Assembly (NCBI GenBank): GCA_910577935.1
Contig: CAJTOT010000035.1
Span: forward strand, 1 to 32,877
Direction of reading: 5' to 3'
Length of the DNA: 32,877 nt
Origin: an uncultured Hungatella sp.
GTDB lineage: Bacteria; Bacillota; Clostridia; Lachnospirales; Lachnospiraceae
Below, in pieces: positions 14,767 through 23,062 of the stretch (position 1 is its first letter; every line of letters begins with the position of its first letter). The notes beneath the pieces are model-generated. The model saw only the letters and a list, made by a program, of their open reading frames with translations, ran no database searches and was not told the origin of the DNA. The position numbers and the translations under genes were made by a program.

Positions 14767-17700
14767 TCACATCGGCTCTGCCAGTTCTCTTATTTTCTTT
14801 AAAAGCTCTTCTGTCTTGTCCATCATCTTCCTGCTGTCCCGGTTTTTCACGTTTCTCTCCTGATAGAAAAGTCCCGGCGCGTCTCCCGGCTGCATCTTTA
14901 AGTCTCCCCGGTACTCGGCGACGAGTCCCGGCAGTTTCTCGGTCTGCAGCCTCGCCCTGGGATACATGGTCATGCGGATCTCCTGTCTGTTGATGTTCAC
15001 CTCCGTCACATAGGCCTGACGGGCCAGGGCCTTTAAATATGCCACCTTGAGCAGATTTTCCACCGCCCCCGGAAGCTCCCCGAACCGGTCGATGAGCTCG
15101 TCCTGCATATCCATGTACTCATCTTCATTTTCAATGGCGGAGATACGCTTGTATATATCCAGCTTCTGATACTCGTTCTTGATGTATCCCCCCGGAATGT
15201 AGGCGTTGATATCGCAGTCCACCGTGCTCTGGAAATCCTCCTCCTCTGTCCGCCGGCCCTTTAGTGCCTGCACCGCCTGGTTCAGCAGCTTGCAGTACAG
15301 GTCGTAGCCCACGGCTTCCATGTGTCCGTGCTGCTCTGCCCCCAGAACATTGCCTGCGCCTCGTATCTCCAGATCCCTCATGGCAATCTTAATGCCTGAG
15401 CCCAGCTCCGTAAATTCCCTGATTGCCTGAAGGCGCTTTTCCGCCTCCTCCTTCAGCATTTTATCCCGCTTATACATCAAAAAGGCGTAGGAAATCCGGC
15501 TGGAGCGTCCTACCCGCCCGCGAAGCTGATACAGCTGGGACAGGCCCATGCGGTCTGCGTCGTGGATGATCATGGTGTTGGCGTTGGGAATGTCCAGCCC
15601 TGTCTCGATGATGGTGGTGGACACCAGCACGTCGATGTCGCCGTTGACGAAATCAAACATGATCCGCTCCAGCTGCCTCTCCTGCATCTGCCCGTGGGCA
15701 TACACCACATTGGCGCCGGGGGCAAGCTCCGCCACATGGAGAGCCACGTCCTCGATATCGTGAACCCGGTTGTACACATAGTACACCTGTCCGTTTCTGG
15801 CCATCTCCCTGTTGATGGCCTCTCTCACCATCTCGTCATTGTATTCCATCACGTAAGTCTGGATGGGAACCCTGTCCACCGGGGGCTCCTCAAGAACGCT
15901 CATATCTCTGATTCCCACAAGGCTCATGTGGAGAGTCCTGGGGATAGGGGTGGCGGTGAGAGTGAGCACGTCCACGTTGGCTTTCAGCTGCTTGATCTTC
16001 TCCTTGTGGGCCACTCCGAACCTCTGCTCCTCGTCGATGACCAGAAGTCCCAGATCCTTGAACACCACGTCCTTTGACAAGATCCTGTGAGTCCCGATGA
16101 CCACGTCCACCAGCCCCTTCTTCAAGTCCGTCAGGGTTTTCTTCTGCTCCGCCTGGCTGCGGAACCTGGACATAAGATCCACCCGCACCGGAAAATCTTT
16201 CATTCTCTGGACAAAGGTATTGTAATGCTGCTGGGCCAGAATGGTGGTGGGCACCAGGTACGCCACCTGCTTTCCGTCCTGGATAGCCTTAAACGCGGCT
16301 CTGAGGGCGATCTCCGTCTTCCCGTAGCCCACGTCCCCGCATATGAGCCGATCCATAATCTTCCGGCTCTCCATATCCTTTTTCGTGGACTCGATGGCAT
16401 CAAGCTGATCCTCAGTCTCATCGTAGGGAAACAGCTCCTCAAACTCCCTCTGCCACTCAGTATCCCCGCTGTACTGAAACCCGTCTGTCTCCTGCCTGGC
16501 CGCATACAGCTCCACCAGCTCTCTGGCAATCTCCTTGACGGCCCCTTTCACCTTGGCCTTTGTCCTGTTCCACTGCTCCCCGCCCAGTTTGTTGAGCTTG
16601 GGAGCCTTGGCGTCGGCGCCTGCGTACTTCTGAATCCCGTCCAGCCTGGTGGCAGGAAGATATAAGTTCCCTCCGTCTGCATACTCAATCTTCAGATAAT
16701 CCTTCACCACCTGGTCCTGCTCGATCTTCTCGATTCCCCGGTAGATTCCCAGGCCGTGGTCCTCGTGAACCACATAGTCCCCCACAGACAGCTCCGAAAA
16801 ACTCTGGATCTTCTTGCCCTCGTAGGAGGTTTTCTTCCGCTTCTTTCTCTTCCCCGCCGCCCCGAACATGTCTCCCTCGGTGATGACCACAAACTTTATC
16901 TGAGGGTACTCAAAGCCCCGGTGGAGATTGCCGTAGGTCACAAGAATCTCTCCCGGCTTCACCTGCCCCTCTCCCCGGTCCGGACAGTAAGCACTTAGGT
17001 CGTACTCTCTCAGATCCCCCGCCAGACGGCTTGCCCTGGTGTGGGAGCCGGACAGGAGAACCACCCTGTATTTCTCCTTCTTCCACCGCTTCAGATCCTT
17101 GATGAGCAGTTCAAACCCGTTCTGGTAAGAGTTGATGTTCTTCGCCTGAATGCCGTAACGCCTCTCCACGGTCATCCCCGGCAGCCTCTGTTCCAGCCCC
17201 GTCACCATGACGGTCCGGGGAGTCTGAAGCCGCGCCAGAATCTCCCTGGCAGAGTATAAAAGGGCCGTCTGCTCCGGCAGAAGATACCCCTTCTCCAGCC
17301 GGTGGATCATGCTCTCCCGAAACTCTGCCTCCACCGTCTCCCCCTTCTCCTTCAGCCTTCCCGGCTCGTCTAAAAACACCGCCGTGTCATGTTTCGGAAA
17401 ATACTGGAGAAAGGATACCGTATCCTGGCAGAAATAGGTGAGATAGCTGTCCAGCCCGCTGCTGACATAGCCCTCCTCCAGCCCCTGGGCAAACTCCCTG
17501 ATGATGGAGGCAATTCTGTGGGCCTCCTGGGTCTTCATCTCCCGGCGGAGAATCTTCTCCTGCCTCCCGGCCGCCTCCTTTATCTTTTTAAGTCCTTCCT
17601 CCAGCTGCTCCTTCCCCAGAGCCTGCTCCGACGCCGGGTAGATAACCGCCCTCTCCACCTGCTCCACAGACCTCTGGCTCTCCAGATCAAAGGTCCTGAT

Positions 17701-18303
17701 GGAATCCACCTGGTCGTCCCACAGCTCGATTCTAAACGGCAGCTCCTCCGTCAGGGGAAACACGTCGATGATTCCGCCTCTTATGGAAAACTGTCCCATG
17801 CCATCCACCTGGGCCATTCGCTCGTAACCCATTGCCACCAGGCGCTGCTTCCACAGCTCCACGTCGATGGTCTCCCCCTGCTCCACAGCCATAATCTGAT
17901 CTCTCAGCGCTGCCAGGGGAAGCAGATGATCCATGAGCCCGTCAAAGGTAGTCACCACCACCCCCGCCGGTTCCTCCACAAGGCGCTTCACCACCTGCAG
18001 ACGCTGCTTGGTCAGCAGGTTCCCGTGGATATCCGCCGTGTAAAACAGAAGGTCCTTGGAGGGGTACAGCCACACCTGGTCTCTGAAACACCGGAAGTCC
18101 TCATAGATCTCCTTGGCCCTGGAATCATCGTAGGTCACCACCAGCTTCCACCGGCAGCTCTCCCCCGCCTCCTCCATCAGATGCACCTTCTGGGAATCCA
18201 TACAGCCGCTGATCTGCACCGGCCCTCTCCCGCGGCAGAGATCCTGATTCATCTCCTGGTATTCTGCCAGCTCTGTCAACGGATTTGCAAATATTCTGCT
18301 CAT
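14767..18303 (-). CDS. mfd: Transcription-repair coupling factor
   Basis: Dislodges RNA polymerase stalled at DNA lesions and recruits UvrA. The predicted 1178 residues match the family. N-terminal UvrB-like domain (YPSKDLLFYTADIHGNLL, GQFSIRGGIIDVFPLTEELP), the RNA-polymerase-interacting/CarD-like segment SVGDYVVHEDHGLGIYRGI, and an SF2 translocase with GDVGYGKTE near 659, DEEQRFGV near 758 and a TRG region (STTIIETGLDIPNANT, QLYQLRGRVGRS) are all visible. The start MSRIFANPLTELAEY fits the family, though GAGGGGG is only two bases from the ATG, an unusually tight spacing that may limit translation. It lies 13 bases after pth, a conserved Firmicute arrangement. Confidence 0.97.
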   Translation of the reverse strand: MSRIFANPLTELAEYQEMNQDLCRGRGPVQISGCMDSQKVHLMEEAGESCRWKLVVTYDDSRAKEIYEDFRCFRDQVWLYPSKDLLFYTADIHGNLLTKQRLQVVKRLVEEPAGVVVTTFDGLMDHLLPLAALRDQIMAVEQGETIDVELWKQRLVAMGYERMAQVDGMGQFSIRGGIIDVFPLTEELPFRIELWDDQVDSIRTFDLESQRSVEQVERAVIYPASEQALGKEQLEEGLKKIKEAAGRQEKILRREMKTQEAHRIASIIREFAQGLEEGYVSSGLDSYLTYFCQDTVSFLQYFPKHDTAVFLDEPGRLKEKGETVEAEFRESMIHRLEKGYLLPEQTALLYSAREILARLQTPRTVMVTGLEQRLPGMTVERRYGIQAKNINSYQNGFELLIKDLKRWKKEKYRVVLLSGSHTRASRLAGDLREYDLSAYCPDRGEGQVKPGEILVTYGNLHRGFEYPQIKFVVITEGDMFGAAGKRKKRKKTSYEGKKIQSFSELSVGDYVVHEDHGLGIYRGIEKIEQDQVVKDYLKIEYADGGNLYLPATRLDGIQKYAGADAKAPKLNKLGGEQWNRTKAKVKGAVKEIARELVELYAARQETDGFQYSGDTEWQREFEELFPYDETEDQLDAIESTKKDMESRKIMDRLICGDVGYGKTEIALRAAFKAIQDGKQVAYLVPTTILAQQHYNTFVQRMKDFPVRVDLMSRFRSQAEQKKTLTDLKKGLVDVVIGTHRILSKDVVFKDLGLLVIDEEQRFGVAHKEKIKQLKANVDVLTLTATPIPRTLHMSLVGIRDMSVLEEPPVDRVPIQTYVMEYNDEMVREAINREMARNGQVYYVYNRVHDIEDVALHVAELAPGANVVYAHGQMQERQLERIMFDFVNGDIDVLVSTTIIETGLDIPNANTMIIHDADRMGLSQLYQLRGRVGRSSRISYAFLMYKRDKMLKEEAEKRLQAIREFTELGSGIKIAMRDLEIRGAGNVLGAEQHGHMEAVGYDLYCKLLNQAVQALKGRRTEEEDFQSTVDCDINAYIPGGYIKNEYQKLDIYKRISAIENEDEYMDMQDELIDRFGELPGAVENLLKVAYLKALARQAYVTEVNINRQEIRMTMYPRARLQTEKLPGLVAEYRGDLKMQPGDAPGLFYQERNVKNRDSRKMMDKTEELLKKIRELAEPM

Positions 18304-18316
18304 CTCTCCCCCTCTG

Positions 18317-18895
18317 TCATTCTTCCGCCTTCTTCTTTCCATTGAAACGGTTCATGGCCGCGTCCATGCCATGTCCGACCATGGCGGACACTGCCTGGGC
18401 AGCCTCCAGGAATGCCTGGTCCATCATCTCCTGCTCACCTTTGGAAAAACGGCTGAGTACATAGTCCGCCAAGTCCATCTCTTTAGGTTTCTCTCCCACC
18501 CCCACCTTCACCCGCGGAAATTCCTGGGTGCCTAAGTGGGAGATGATGTTCTTGATTCCGTTGTGCCCTCCGGCGCTTCCCTTTCCCCGTATCCGCAGCT
18601 GTCCCGGTTCCAGGCTCACATCGTCGTAGACTATAATGATGTTCTCCGGCTCCACTTTATAGAAATCCGCAGCCGCTCTCACGCTCTCCCCGCTTAAATT
18701 CATGAAGGTCTGCGGTTTTATGAGAATGACTTTCTGTCCCTCCAGCGCTCCCCTTCCGCACAAAGCCTTATGCTTCTTTTCATCCACACAGATTCCCATG
18801 CGGTCCGCCAATATGTCAATGACCTCAAACCCTGCGTTGTGCCTTGTATGTTCATATCTGTTCCCCGGATTTCCCAGACCTGCTATTATATACAT
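18317..18895 (-). CDS. pth: Peptidyl-tRNA hydrolase
   Basis: Frees tRNA from prematurely released peptidyl-tRNA. 192 residues, normal for bacterial Pth. Key residues are present: N-terminal AGLGNPGNRYEHTRHNAG with catalytic His20, KPQTFMNLSG with the substrate-binding Asn, IIVYDDVSLEPG with the catalytic Asp, and GSAGGHNGIKNI. AGGAG precedes the ATG by ten bases. First gene of the pth-mfd-MBL operon, with its own promoter in the upstream gap. Confidence 0.97.
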   Translation of the reverse strand: MYIIAGLGNPGNRYEHTRHNAGFEVIDILADRMGICVDEKKHKALCGRGALEGQKVILIKPQTFMNLSGESVRAAADFYKVEPENIIIVYDDVSLEPGQLRIRGKGSAGGHNGIKNIISHLGTQEFPRVKVGVGEKPKEMDLADYVLSRFSKGEQEMMDQAFLEAAQAVSAMVGHGMDAAMNRFNGKKKAEE

Positions 18896-18954
18896 ATTCC
18901 ACTTGCTCCTTATTTAAAACAACACGATGAATATTGGATTTCTGCCCTGGCATC

Positions 18955-18983
18955 ATATTATCAGGTTTTCGGTGGGAAGTAAA
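18955..18983 (-). promoter_or_regulatory. Sigma-A promoter for pth-mfd
   Basis: Minus strand: TTTACT (18983-18978), 17-base spacer, TAATAT (18960-18955), about 60 bases before the pth start. Confidence 0.65.
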
Positions 18984-18995
18984 CTAAAAAATCCC

Positions 18996-19146
18996 TTGAA
19001 CCTCCGCGGATTCTATGGTAAAATTTACGTGTTATGCTTATATAAGTTCATTGCAGAGTCCGCCGCCTGCAGGCAGGCTGAATTCAGGTATTCCAGGTTA
19101 AGAAGGTTTACCCCCGGATGAACGTATCTACCAGCTGCCGTAATAG
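18996..19146 (+). ncRNA. Possible structured RNA with its own promoter (unassigned)
   Basis: In the 321-base gap between pth and the FAD protein, TTGAAC (18996-19001), 17 bases and TAAAAT (19019-19024) form a plus-strand promoter separate from the one nearer the gene. The following about 115 bases have no credible ORF but contain long-range complements: TTACG with CGTAA near 19139, GTTCAT with ATGAAC near 19119, and a local hairpin GCCTG-CAGG-CAGGC. I do not recognise a known riboswitch, T-box, SRP or 6S RNA, and no clear terminator follows. It could be a leader RNA or just intergenic DNA. Confidence 0.3.
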
Positions 19147-19175
19147 TTGACTATAAGCGTTTTTCGCTGTATTCA
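19147..19175 (+). promoter_or_regulatory. Sigma-A promoter for the FAD-dependent protein
   Basis: TTGACT (19147-19152), 17-base spacer, TATTCA (19170-19175), about 42 bases before the start codon. Confidence 0.6.
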
Positions 19176-19216
19176 CATTACCACAGTTGGTTTTATTTTT
19201 TTAAAGGAGCGATCAC

Positions 19217-20626
19217 ATGAACCCAGACAACCAGTTTGATGTCATCATCATCGGAGCAGGCCCGTCCGGCATCTTCTGCGCCTACGAGCTGGTCCGCCAG
19301 AAGCCTGACATGAAAATTTTGATCATCGAGAAGGGGCGGCCTATTGAAAAACGGGCCTGTCCCAAGCGCGCCACCAAGGTCTGCGTGGGATGCAGGCCCT
19401 GTTCCATCACCACAGGCTTCGCGGGAGCCGGGGCATTTTCCGACGGAAAGCTTTCCCTCTCGCCTGATGTAGGCGGCCATCTTCCGGACATCTTAGGCTA
19501 CGACAAGGCGGCGGAGCTGATCCGGGAGTCCGACGACATATACCTGAAATTCGGCGCGGATAAGAATGTCTACGGCGTCGACAAGCAGAAAGAGATACGG
19601 GAGATACGCCGCAAGGCCATCAACGCCAACTTAAAGCTCATCGAGTGTCCCATACGCCACCTGGGTACCGAGGAGGGCTACAAGATTTACACCCGTCTCC
19701 AGAAGCACCTGTCAGAACAGGGTGTCCAGATGGAATTCAACACCATGGTGAAAGACATTGTCATGGATAACGGGCAGGCCCATGGAGTGGTCACAGACAA
19801 GGGGGAGACATTCCATGCCCCGGAGATCGTGGCGGCTGTAGGACGTGAAGGCTCTGACTGGTTCAGCCACATCTGCCAGGACCACTCCGTCGAGACAGAG
19901 GTGGGCACCGTGGACATCGGTGTCCGCGTGGAGGTCCGGGATGAAGTCATGGAATTCCTCAACAAAAACCTGTATGAAGCCAAGCTGGTGTACTACACCC
20001 CCACCTTCGACGACAAGGTGCGGACCTTCTGCACCAACCCCTCCGGCGAGGTGGCTGCGGAATATTACGAACACGGCCTGGCGGTGGTCAACGGGCACGC
20101 TTACAAATCAAAAGAATACAAGACCAGCAACACCAACTTTGCCCTGCTGGTGTCCAAGAATTTTACCAAGCCCTTCAAGACCCCCATCGAGTACGGCAAG
20201 CACATCGCCCGCTTGAGCAATATGCTGTGCGACGGAAAGATTATGGTTCAGACCTTCGGGGATTTCCAGAGAGGCAGGCGGACCACGGAAGAGCGCCTCT
20301 GCCGCAACAACCTGATTCCAACCTTAAAAGATGCGGTTCCGGGAGATCTGTCCCTGGTGCTTCCCCACCGGATTATGGTTGACATAAAAGAAATGCTCCT
20401 GGCGCTGGACAAAGTCACCCCAGGCATCGCCAGCGATGAGACTCTGCTCTACGGGGTGGAGGTGAAATTTTACTCCAACAAAGTGGTGGTGAACAGGGAT
20501 TTCCAGACCAACATCAAAGGGCTCCGGGCCATCGGGGACGGGGCGTCTGTCACCAGAGGGCTGCAGCAGGCCTCCGCCAACGGAATCAGCGCCGCCAGAA
20601 GTATTTTAAACACTTTGCCCCTTTAA
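19217..20626 (+). CDS. NAD(P)/FAD-dependent oxidoreductase with a four-cysteine cluster
   Basis: A 469-residue soluble flavoprotein of unknown substrate. The N-terminal FAD-binding Rossmann motif is VIIIGAGPSG (residues 9-18), with the ribose-binding acid in ILIIEKG. Cysteines 48, 56, 59 and 62 (C-x7-C-x2-C-x2-C) follow, then TTGFAGAGAFSDGKLSLS, a signature of this uncharacterised FAD protein family. The C-terminus has a second FAD contact, GLRAIGDGASVTRGLQQASA. The start has AAAGGAG nine bases upstream. It is transcribed singly, divergent from pth. Similar proteins are widespread in anaerobic Firmicutes; I cannot name a reaction. Confidence 0.85.
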   Translation: MNPDNQFDVIIIGAGPSGIFCAYELVRQKPDMKILIIEKGRPIEKRACPKRATKVCVGCRPCSITTGFAGAGAFSDGKLSLSPDVGGHLPDILGYDKAAELIRESDDIYLKFGADKNVYGVDKQKEIREIRRKAINANLKLIECPIRHLGTEEGYKIYTRLQKHLSEQGVQMEFNTMVKDIVMDNGQAHGVVTDKGETFHAPEIVAAVGREGSDWFSHICQDHSVETEVGTVDIGVRVEVRDEVMEFLNKNLYEAKLVYYTPTFDDKVRTFCTNPSGEVAAEYYEHGLAVVNGHAYKSKEYKTSNTNFALLVSKNFTKPFKTPIEYGKHIARLSNMLCDGKIMVQTFGDFQRGRRTTEERLCRNNLIPTLKDAVPGDLSLVLPHRIMVDIKEMLLALDKVTPGIASDETLLYGVEVKFYSNKVVVNRDFQTNIKGLRAIGDGASVTRGLQQASANGISAARSILNTLPL

Positions 20627-20630
20627 GTCT

Positions 20631-20678
20631 TTGACTTTAACGTGATGGTGTGATATGCTTTTTAAGTTGTATCACGCC
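20631..20678 (+). promoter_or_regulatory. AEC-gene promoter with inverted repeat over the -10
   Basis: TTGACT (20631-20636), 17-base spacer, TATGCT (20654-20659). GGTGTGATA (20647-20655) and TATCACGCC (20670-20678) form an 8-of-9 inverted repeat that overlaps the -10 and start region, placed as a repressor operator would be. Confidence 0.55.
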
Positions 20679-20713
20679 GTCAACATGTCAACTTTTAACG
20701 GGGGAGGATTCCA

Positions 20714-21640
20714 ATGACAATCGTAGTTACCATGGCCAAGCTTCTGTTCACTATGGCCGTAGGTTTTTATCTGAACAGAAAGAACATCTTAGACCAGGAG
20801 ACCAGCAAGAAGATGTCCGCTATGGTGGTGAATTTCACGGCGCCGCTTCTCATCATCAGCTCTGCCAGCCAGGTGGCGGGAGACAACCAGAGCGTCATTG
20901 TCCTGATGCTGTTCTCCGGCCTTTTCCTGTACCTTATGTTTCCGGTGCTCTCCATGGTGGTGGCTAGGCTGGTTCATGCGCCGTCAGACTGCCGGGGAGT
21001 CTACCAGTGCATGGTCATGCTGGCAAACACCGCCTTTATCGGATATCCTGTGGTTCAGGCCCTGTACGGGGAATCTGCCATTTTTTACACCACGATCTTC
21101 AACTTCGGCTACAATGTGCTGTTCTACACTTACGCTTCCTTCCTTCTGGACAGAGACGCGGGACAGGCTTCCAGGTTTGAACCCAAACGGCTTCTCAGCG
21201 CCGGACTTCTGGCCGGTATCGCGGCCCTGATCATCCCGTTTTCCGGAATCAGCCTGCCTGATATTATCCTGCAGCCCTGCAGTTTTATCGGCAGTATCAC
21301 CACCCCCATGTCCATGCTGATCGTGGGCAGCAACATGGCCAACTATCCGATTCACGATATTTTCAGCGAGAAAAAGATATATATTATGGCGTTTATCCGC
21401 CTTCTGGTCATGCCGATTTTGACGGCTGTGTACATGAGCTTCCTCACAAAAGACCCGCTGCTCATCTGCATGACTTCCATGACTATCGGAATGCCTGTGG
21501 GCTCCATGGTTGCCATGGCCTCCAGCAAATACGAGAAGCAGGGGCGCATCGGTTCCATCAGCGTGGTCATGACCACCATATGTTCCATGGCCACCATCCC
21601 TGTCCTGGCAGTGATTTTTAAATTATGGTTTGGGGTGTAA
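20714..21640 (+). CDS. AEC-family transporter (auxin efflux carrier type)
   Basis: A 308-residue integral membrane protein with about ten hydrophobic helices in two halves. Family features are the N-terminal NRKNILDQETSKKMSAMVVN with TAPLLIISS, and the helix-breaking asparagine/proline segments ANTAFIGYPVVQALYG and GMPVGSMVAMASSKY. AEC proteins in bacteria export or exchange small carboxylates or amino acids (for example malate); the substrate here is unknown. GGGGGAGG lies six bases before the ATG. A binding lipoprotein gene begins four bases after the stop, so the two are co-transcribed although AEC carriers do not use such proteins. Confidence 0.9.
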   Translation: MTIVVTMAKLLFTMAVGFYLNRKNILDQETSKKMSAMVVNFTAPLLIISSASQVAGDNQSVIVLMLFSGLFLYLMFPVLSMVVARLVHAPSDCRGVYQCMVMLANTAFIGYPVVQALYGESAIFYTTIFNFGYNVLFYTYASFLLDRDAGQASRFEPKRLLSAGLLAGIAALIIPFSGISLPDIILQPCSFIGSITTPMSMLIVGSNMANYPIHDIFSEKKIYIMAFIRLLVMPILTAVYMSFLTKDPLLICMTSMTIGMPVGSMVAMASSKYEKQGRIGSISVVMTTICSMATIPVLAVIFKLWFGV

Positions 21641-21644
21641 TGTT

Positions 21645-22721
21645 ATGAAAAAGATGAATAGAAATAAATCCGTTCGAGCCGCATCACTCCTTCTGGCTGC
21701 ATCAATCCTTCTGGCGGGATGCAGCGGAAGGGCCGGCAGCGCCAATCCGGGCGGCAGCGATTCCTCTGCTGCCGAATCCCCAAGTGCATCCGCCGCGCCT
21801 GAGGAGAAGAGCAGCCAGGATACCCCGGCCGGGGAAGCAGAGGGCTCCAGAGACCTGCCGGAGGACTCCGGCGCCGTGGTATTCCAGGATTCCCTGGGCC
21901 GGGAGGTGACCGTCTCCAAACCGGAGCGGGTGGCTGCCATGATCGGCAGCTTCGCCGATATCTGGTGCCTCGCCGGGGGGAAGGACAGCCTTGTGGCAGC
22001 CGCCCACGACACATGGACTTATTTTGACTTGGGACTCGACGAGTCTGTCGCCGACCTCGGCAACACCAAAGAGCCCAATCTTGAGATCCTGGCGGCTTCC
22101 CGGCCCGACTTTGTCATCGCCAGCAGCAACACGGAGGCGGACGTAAAGATTCTGGACACCCTGGAAGCCATGGACATCAACGTGGCGTATTTTCAGGTCA
22201 GCAATTTTCAGGAGTACCTCCGCATGCTGGACATCTGTACCCGGATCACCGGGGACAGAGATCGTTATCACCAGTACGGAGAGCTTTTGCAGGAGCAGAT
22301 CGATCTCTCCAGGGCTGCCGCCGACGGTTCCGCCCCCACGGTTCTCTATGTCCGCGCCTCCGGTTCCAGCTGCAAAGTAAAAAACAGCCGGGGAAGCGTC
22401 CTCGGGGAAATGCTTCACGACCTGGGCTGCGTCAACATCGCGGACAGTGAGGAAAGCCTTCTGGAGGACCTGAACATGGAGGTCATCGTGGCCGAGGACC
22501 CGATGTACATCTTCCTGATTCTCCAGGGCGCCGACAAAGAGACAGTCATGGATACCCTTGACAAGAGCCTTCTGTCCCACCCCGCCTGGCAGAGCCTCAC
22601 GGCCGTGCAGGAAGACCGCTGTTATTATCTGGACGACAGACTGTACAATTTAAAGCCCAACGCCCAGTGGGGGGATGCCTACGAACAGCTTGCCAGAATC
22701 CTGTATCCCGACTCATTTTGA
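21645..22721 (+). CDS. Substrate-binding lipoprotein of ABC iron/cobalamin type, orphan
   Basis: A 358-residue lipoprotein. The start MKKMNRNKSVRA was chosen by GGGGTG upstream; a TTG five codons earlier is unlikely. Signal peptide and lipobox SILLAGC give lipidated Cys26, then a serine/alanine/glutamate-rich tether (27-75). The folded part is the periplasmic-binding PF01497 type: VVFQDSLGREVTVSKPERVA, then EPNLEILAASRPDFVIASS and the C-terminal SLLSHPAWQSLTAVQEDRCYYL. Such proteins bind haem, siderophore or cobalamin for an ABC importer. No permease or ATPase is adjacent, so it either serves a distant transporter or has another role next to the AEC carrier. A terminator follows. Confidence 0.9.
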   Translation: MKKMNRNKSVRAASLLLAASILLAGCSGRAGSANPGGSDSSAAESPSASAAPEEKSSQDTPAGEAEGSRDLPEDSGAVVFQDSLGREVTVSKPERVAAMIGSFADIWCLAGGKDSLVAAAHDTWTYFDLGLDESVADLGNTKEPNLEILAASRPDFVIASSNTEADVKILDTLEAMDINVAYFQVSNFQEYLRMLDICTRITGDRDRYHQYGELLQEQIDLSRAAADGSAPTVLYVRASGSSCKVKNSRGSVLGEMLHDLGCVNIADSEESLLEDLNMEVIVAEDPMYIFLILQGADKETVMDTLDKSLLSHPAWQSLTAVQEDRCYYLDDRLYNLKPNAQWGDAYEQLARILYPDSF

Positions 22722-22756
22722 CAATCCTCCTGTCTGTTTTGCCTTCTGCCTCCCTT

Positions 22757-22789
22757 CCGCCCGGTCGTCCAGCCGGGCGGTTTCTTTTT
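22757..22789 (+). terminator. Intrinsic terminator of the AEC-binding protein operon
   Basis: CCGCCCGG (22757-22764) pairs perfectly with CCGGGCGG (22773-22780) over an 8-base loop, followed by TTTCTTTTT. Confidence 0.92.
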
Positions 22790-22801
22790 CAAAATCCCCC
22801 C

Positions 22802-22830
22802 TTGCCATAAAAATCCGTATGGTATATACT
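22802..22830 (+). promoter_or_regulatory. Sigma-A promoter for DUF4250-cls
   Basis: TTGCCA (22802-22807), 17-base spacer, TATACT (22825-22830), about 36 bases before the first start codon. Confidence 0.7.
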
Positions 22831-22866
22831 CTTTTAAAACTATATTGTAAAAGAGAGGTGCCGGCT

Positions 22867-23046
22867 ATGAATCATATACCCAAAGACCCGGTTATGCTGT
22901 TGAGCTACTTAAATACCCAGCTGAGAGATTTTTATTCTTCTCTGGAGGACTGCTGCGGTTCACTCTCCCTGGACCAGGAGCAGCTTCTGAAAACCCTGGA
23001 AACCATCGGATACAAGTATAACCCGGAAAAGAATCAGTTTATTTAG
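22867..23046 (+). CDS. DUF4250-family small protein
   Basis: A 59-residue soluble protein of unknown function. The ATG at 22867 follows GAGAGGTG and the promoter above; a longer reading frame running back through the terminator is not real. The sequence NHIPKDPVMLLSYLNTQLRD with SSLEDCC and a C-terminal IGYKYNPEKNQF matches my recollection of the DUF4250 family common in Lachnospiraceae. It lies 16 bases before the cardiolipin synthase gene in the same transcript. The middle (LSLDQEQLLKTLETI) could be a small helix-turn-helix, but this is speculative. Confidence 0.85.
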   Translation: MNHIPKDPVMLLSYLNTQLRDFYSSLEDCCGSLSLDQEQLLKTLETIGYKYNPEKNQFI

Positions 23047-23062
23047 GACAGGAAATCAATCT

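Noticed and set aside
19031..19146. Known riboswitch, T-box, 6S or SRP RNA
   Set aside because: None of the conserved core sequences I know for these classes is present, so it is left unassigned.
22675..22866. Upstream extension of the DUF4250 reading frame
   Set aside because: It would run through the binding-protein gene end, a strong terminator and the promoter; the ATG at 22867 has a proper ribosome site.
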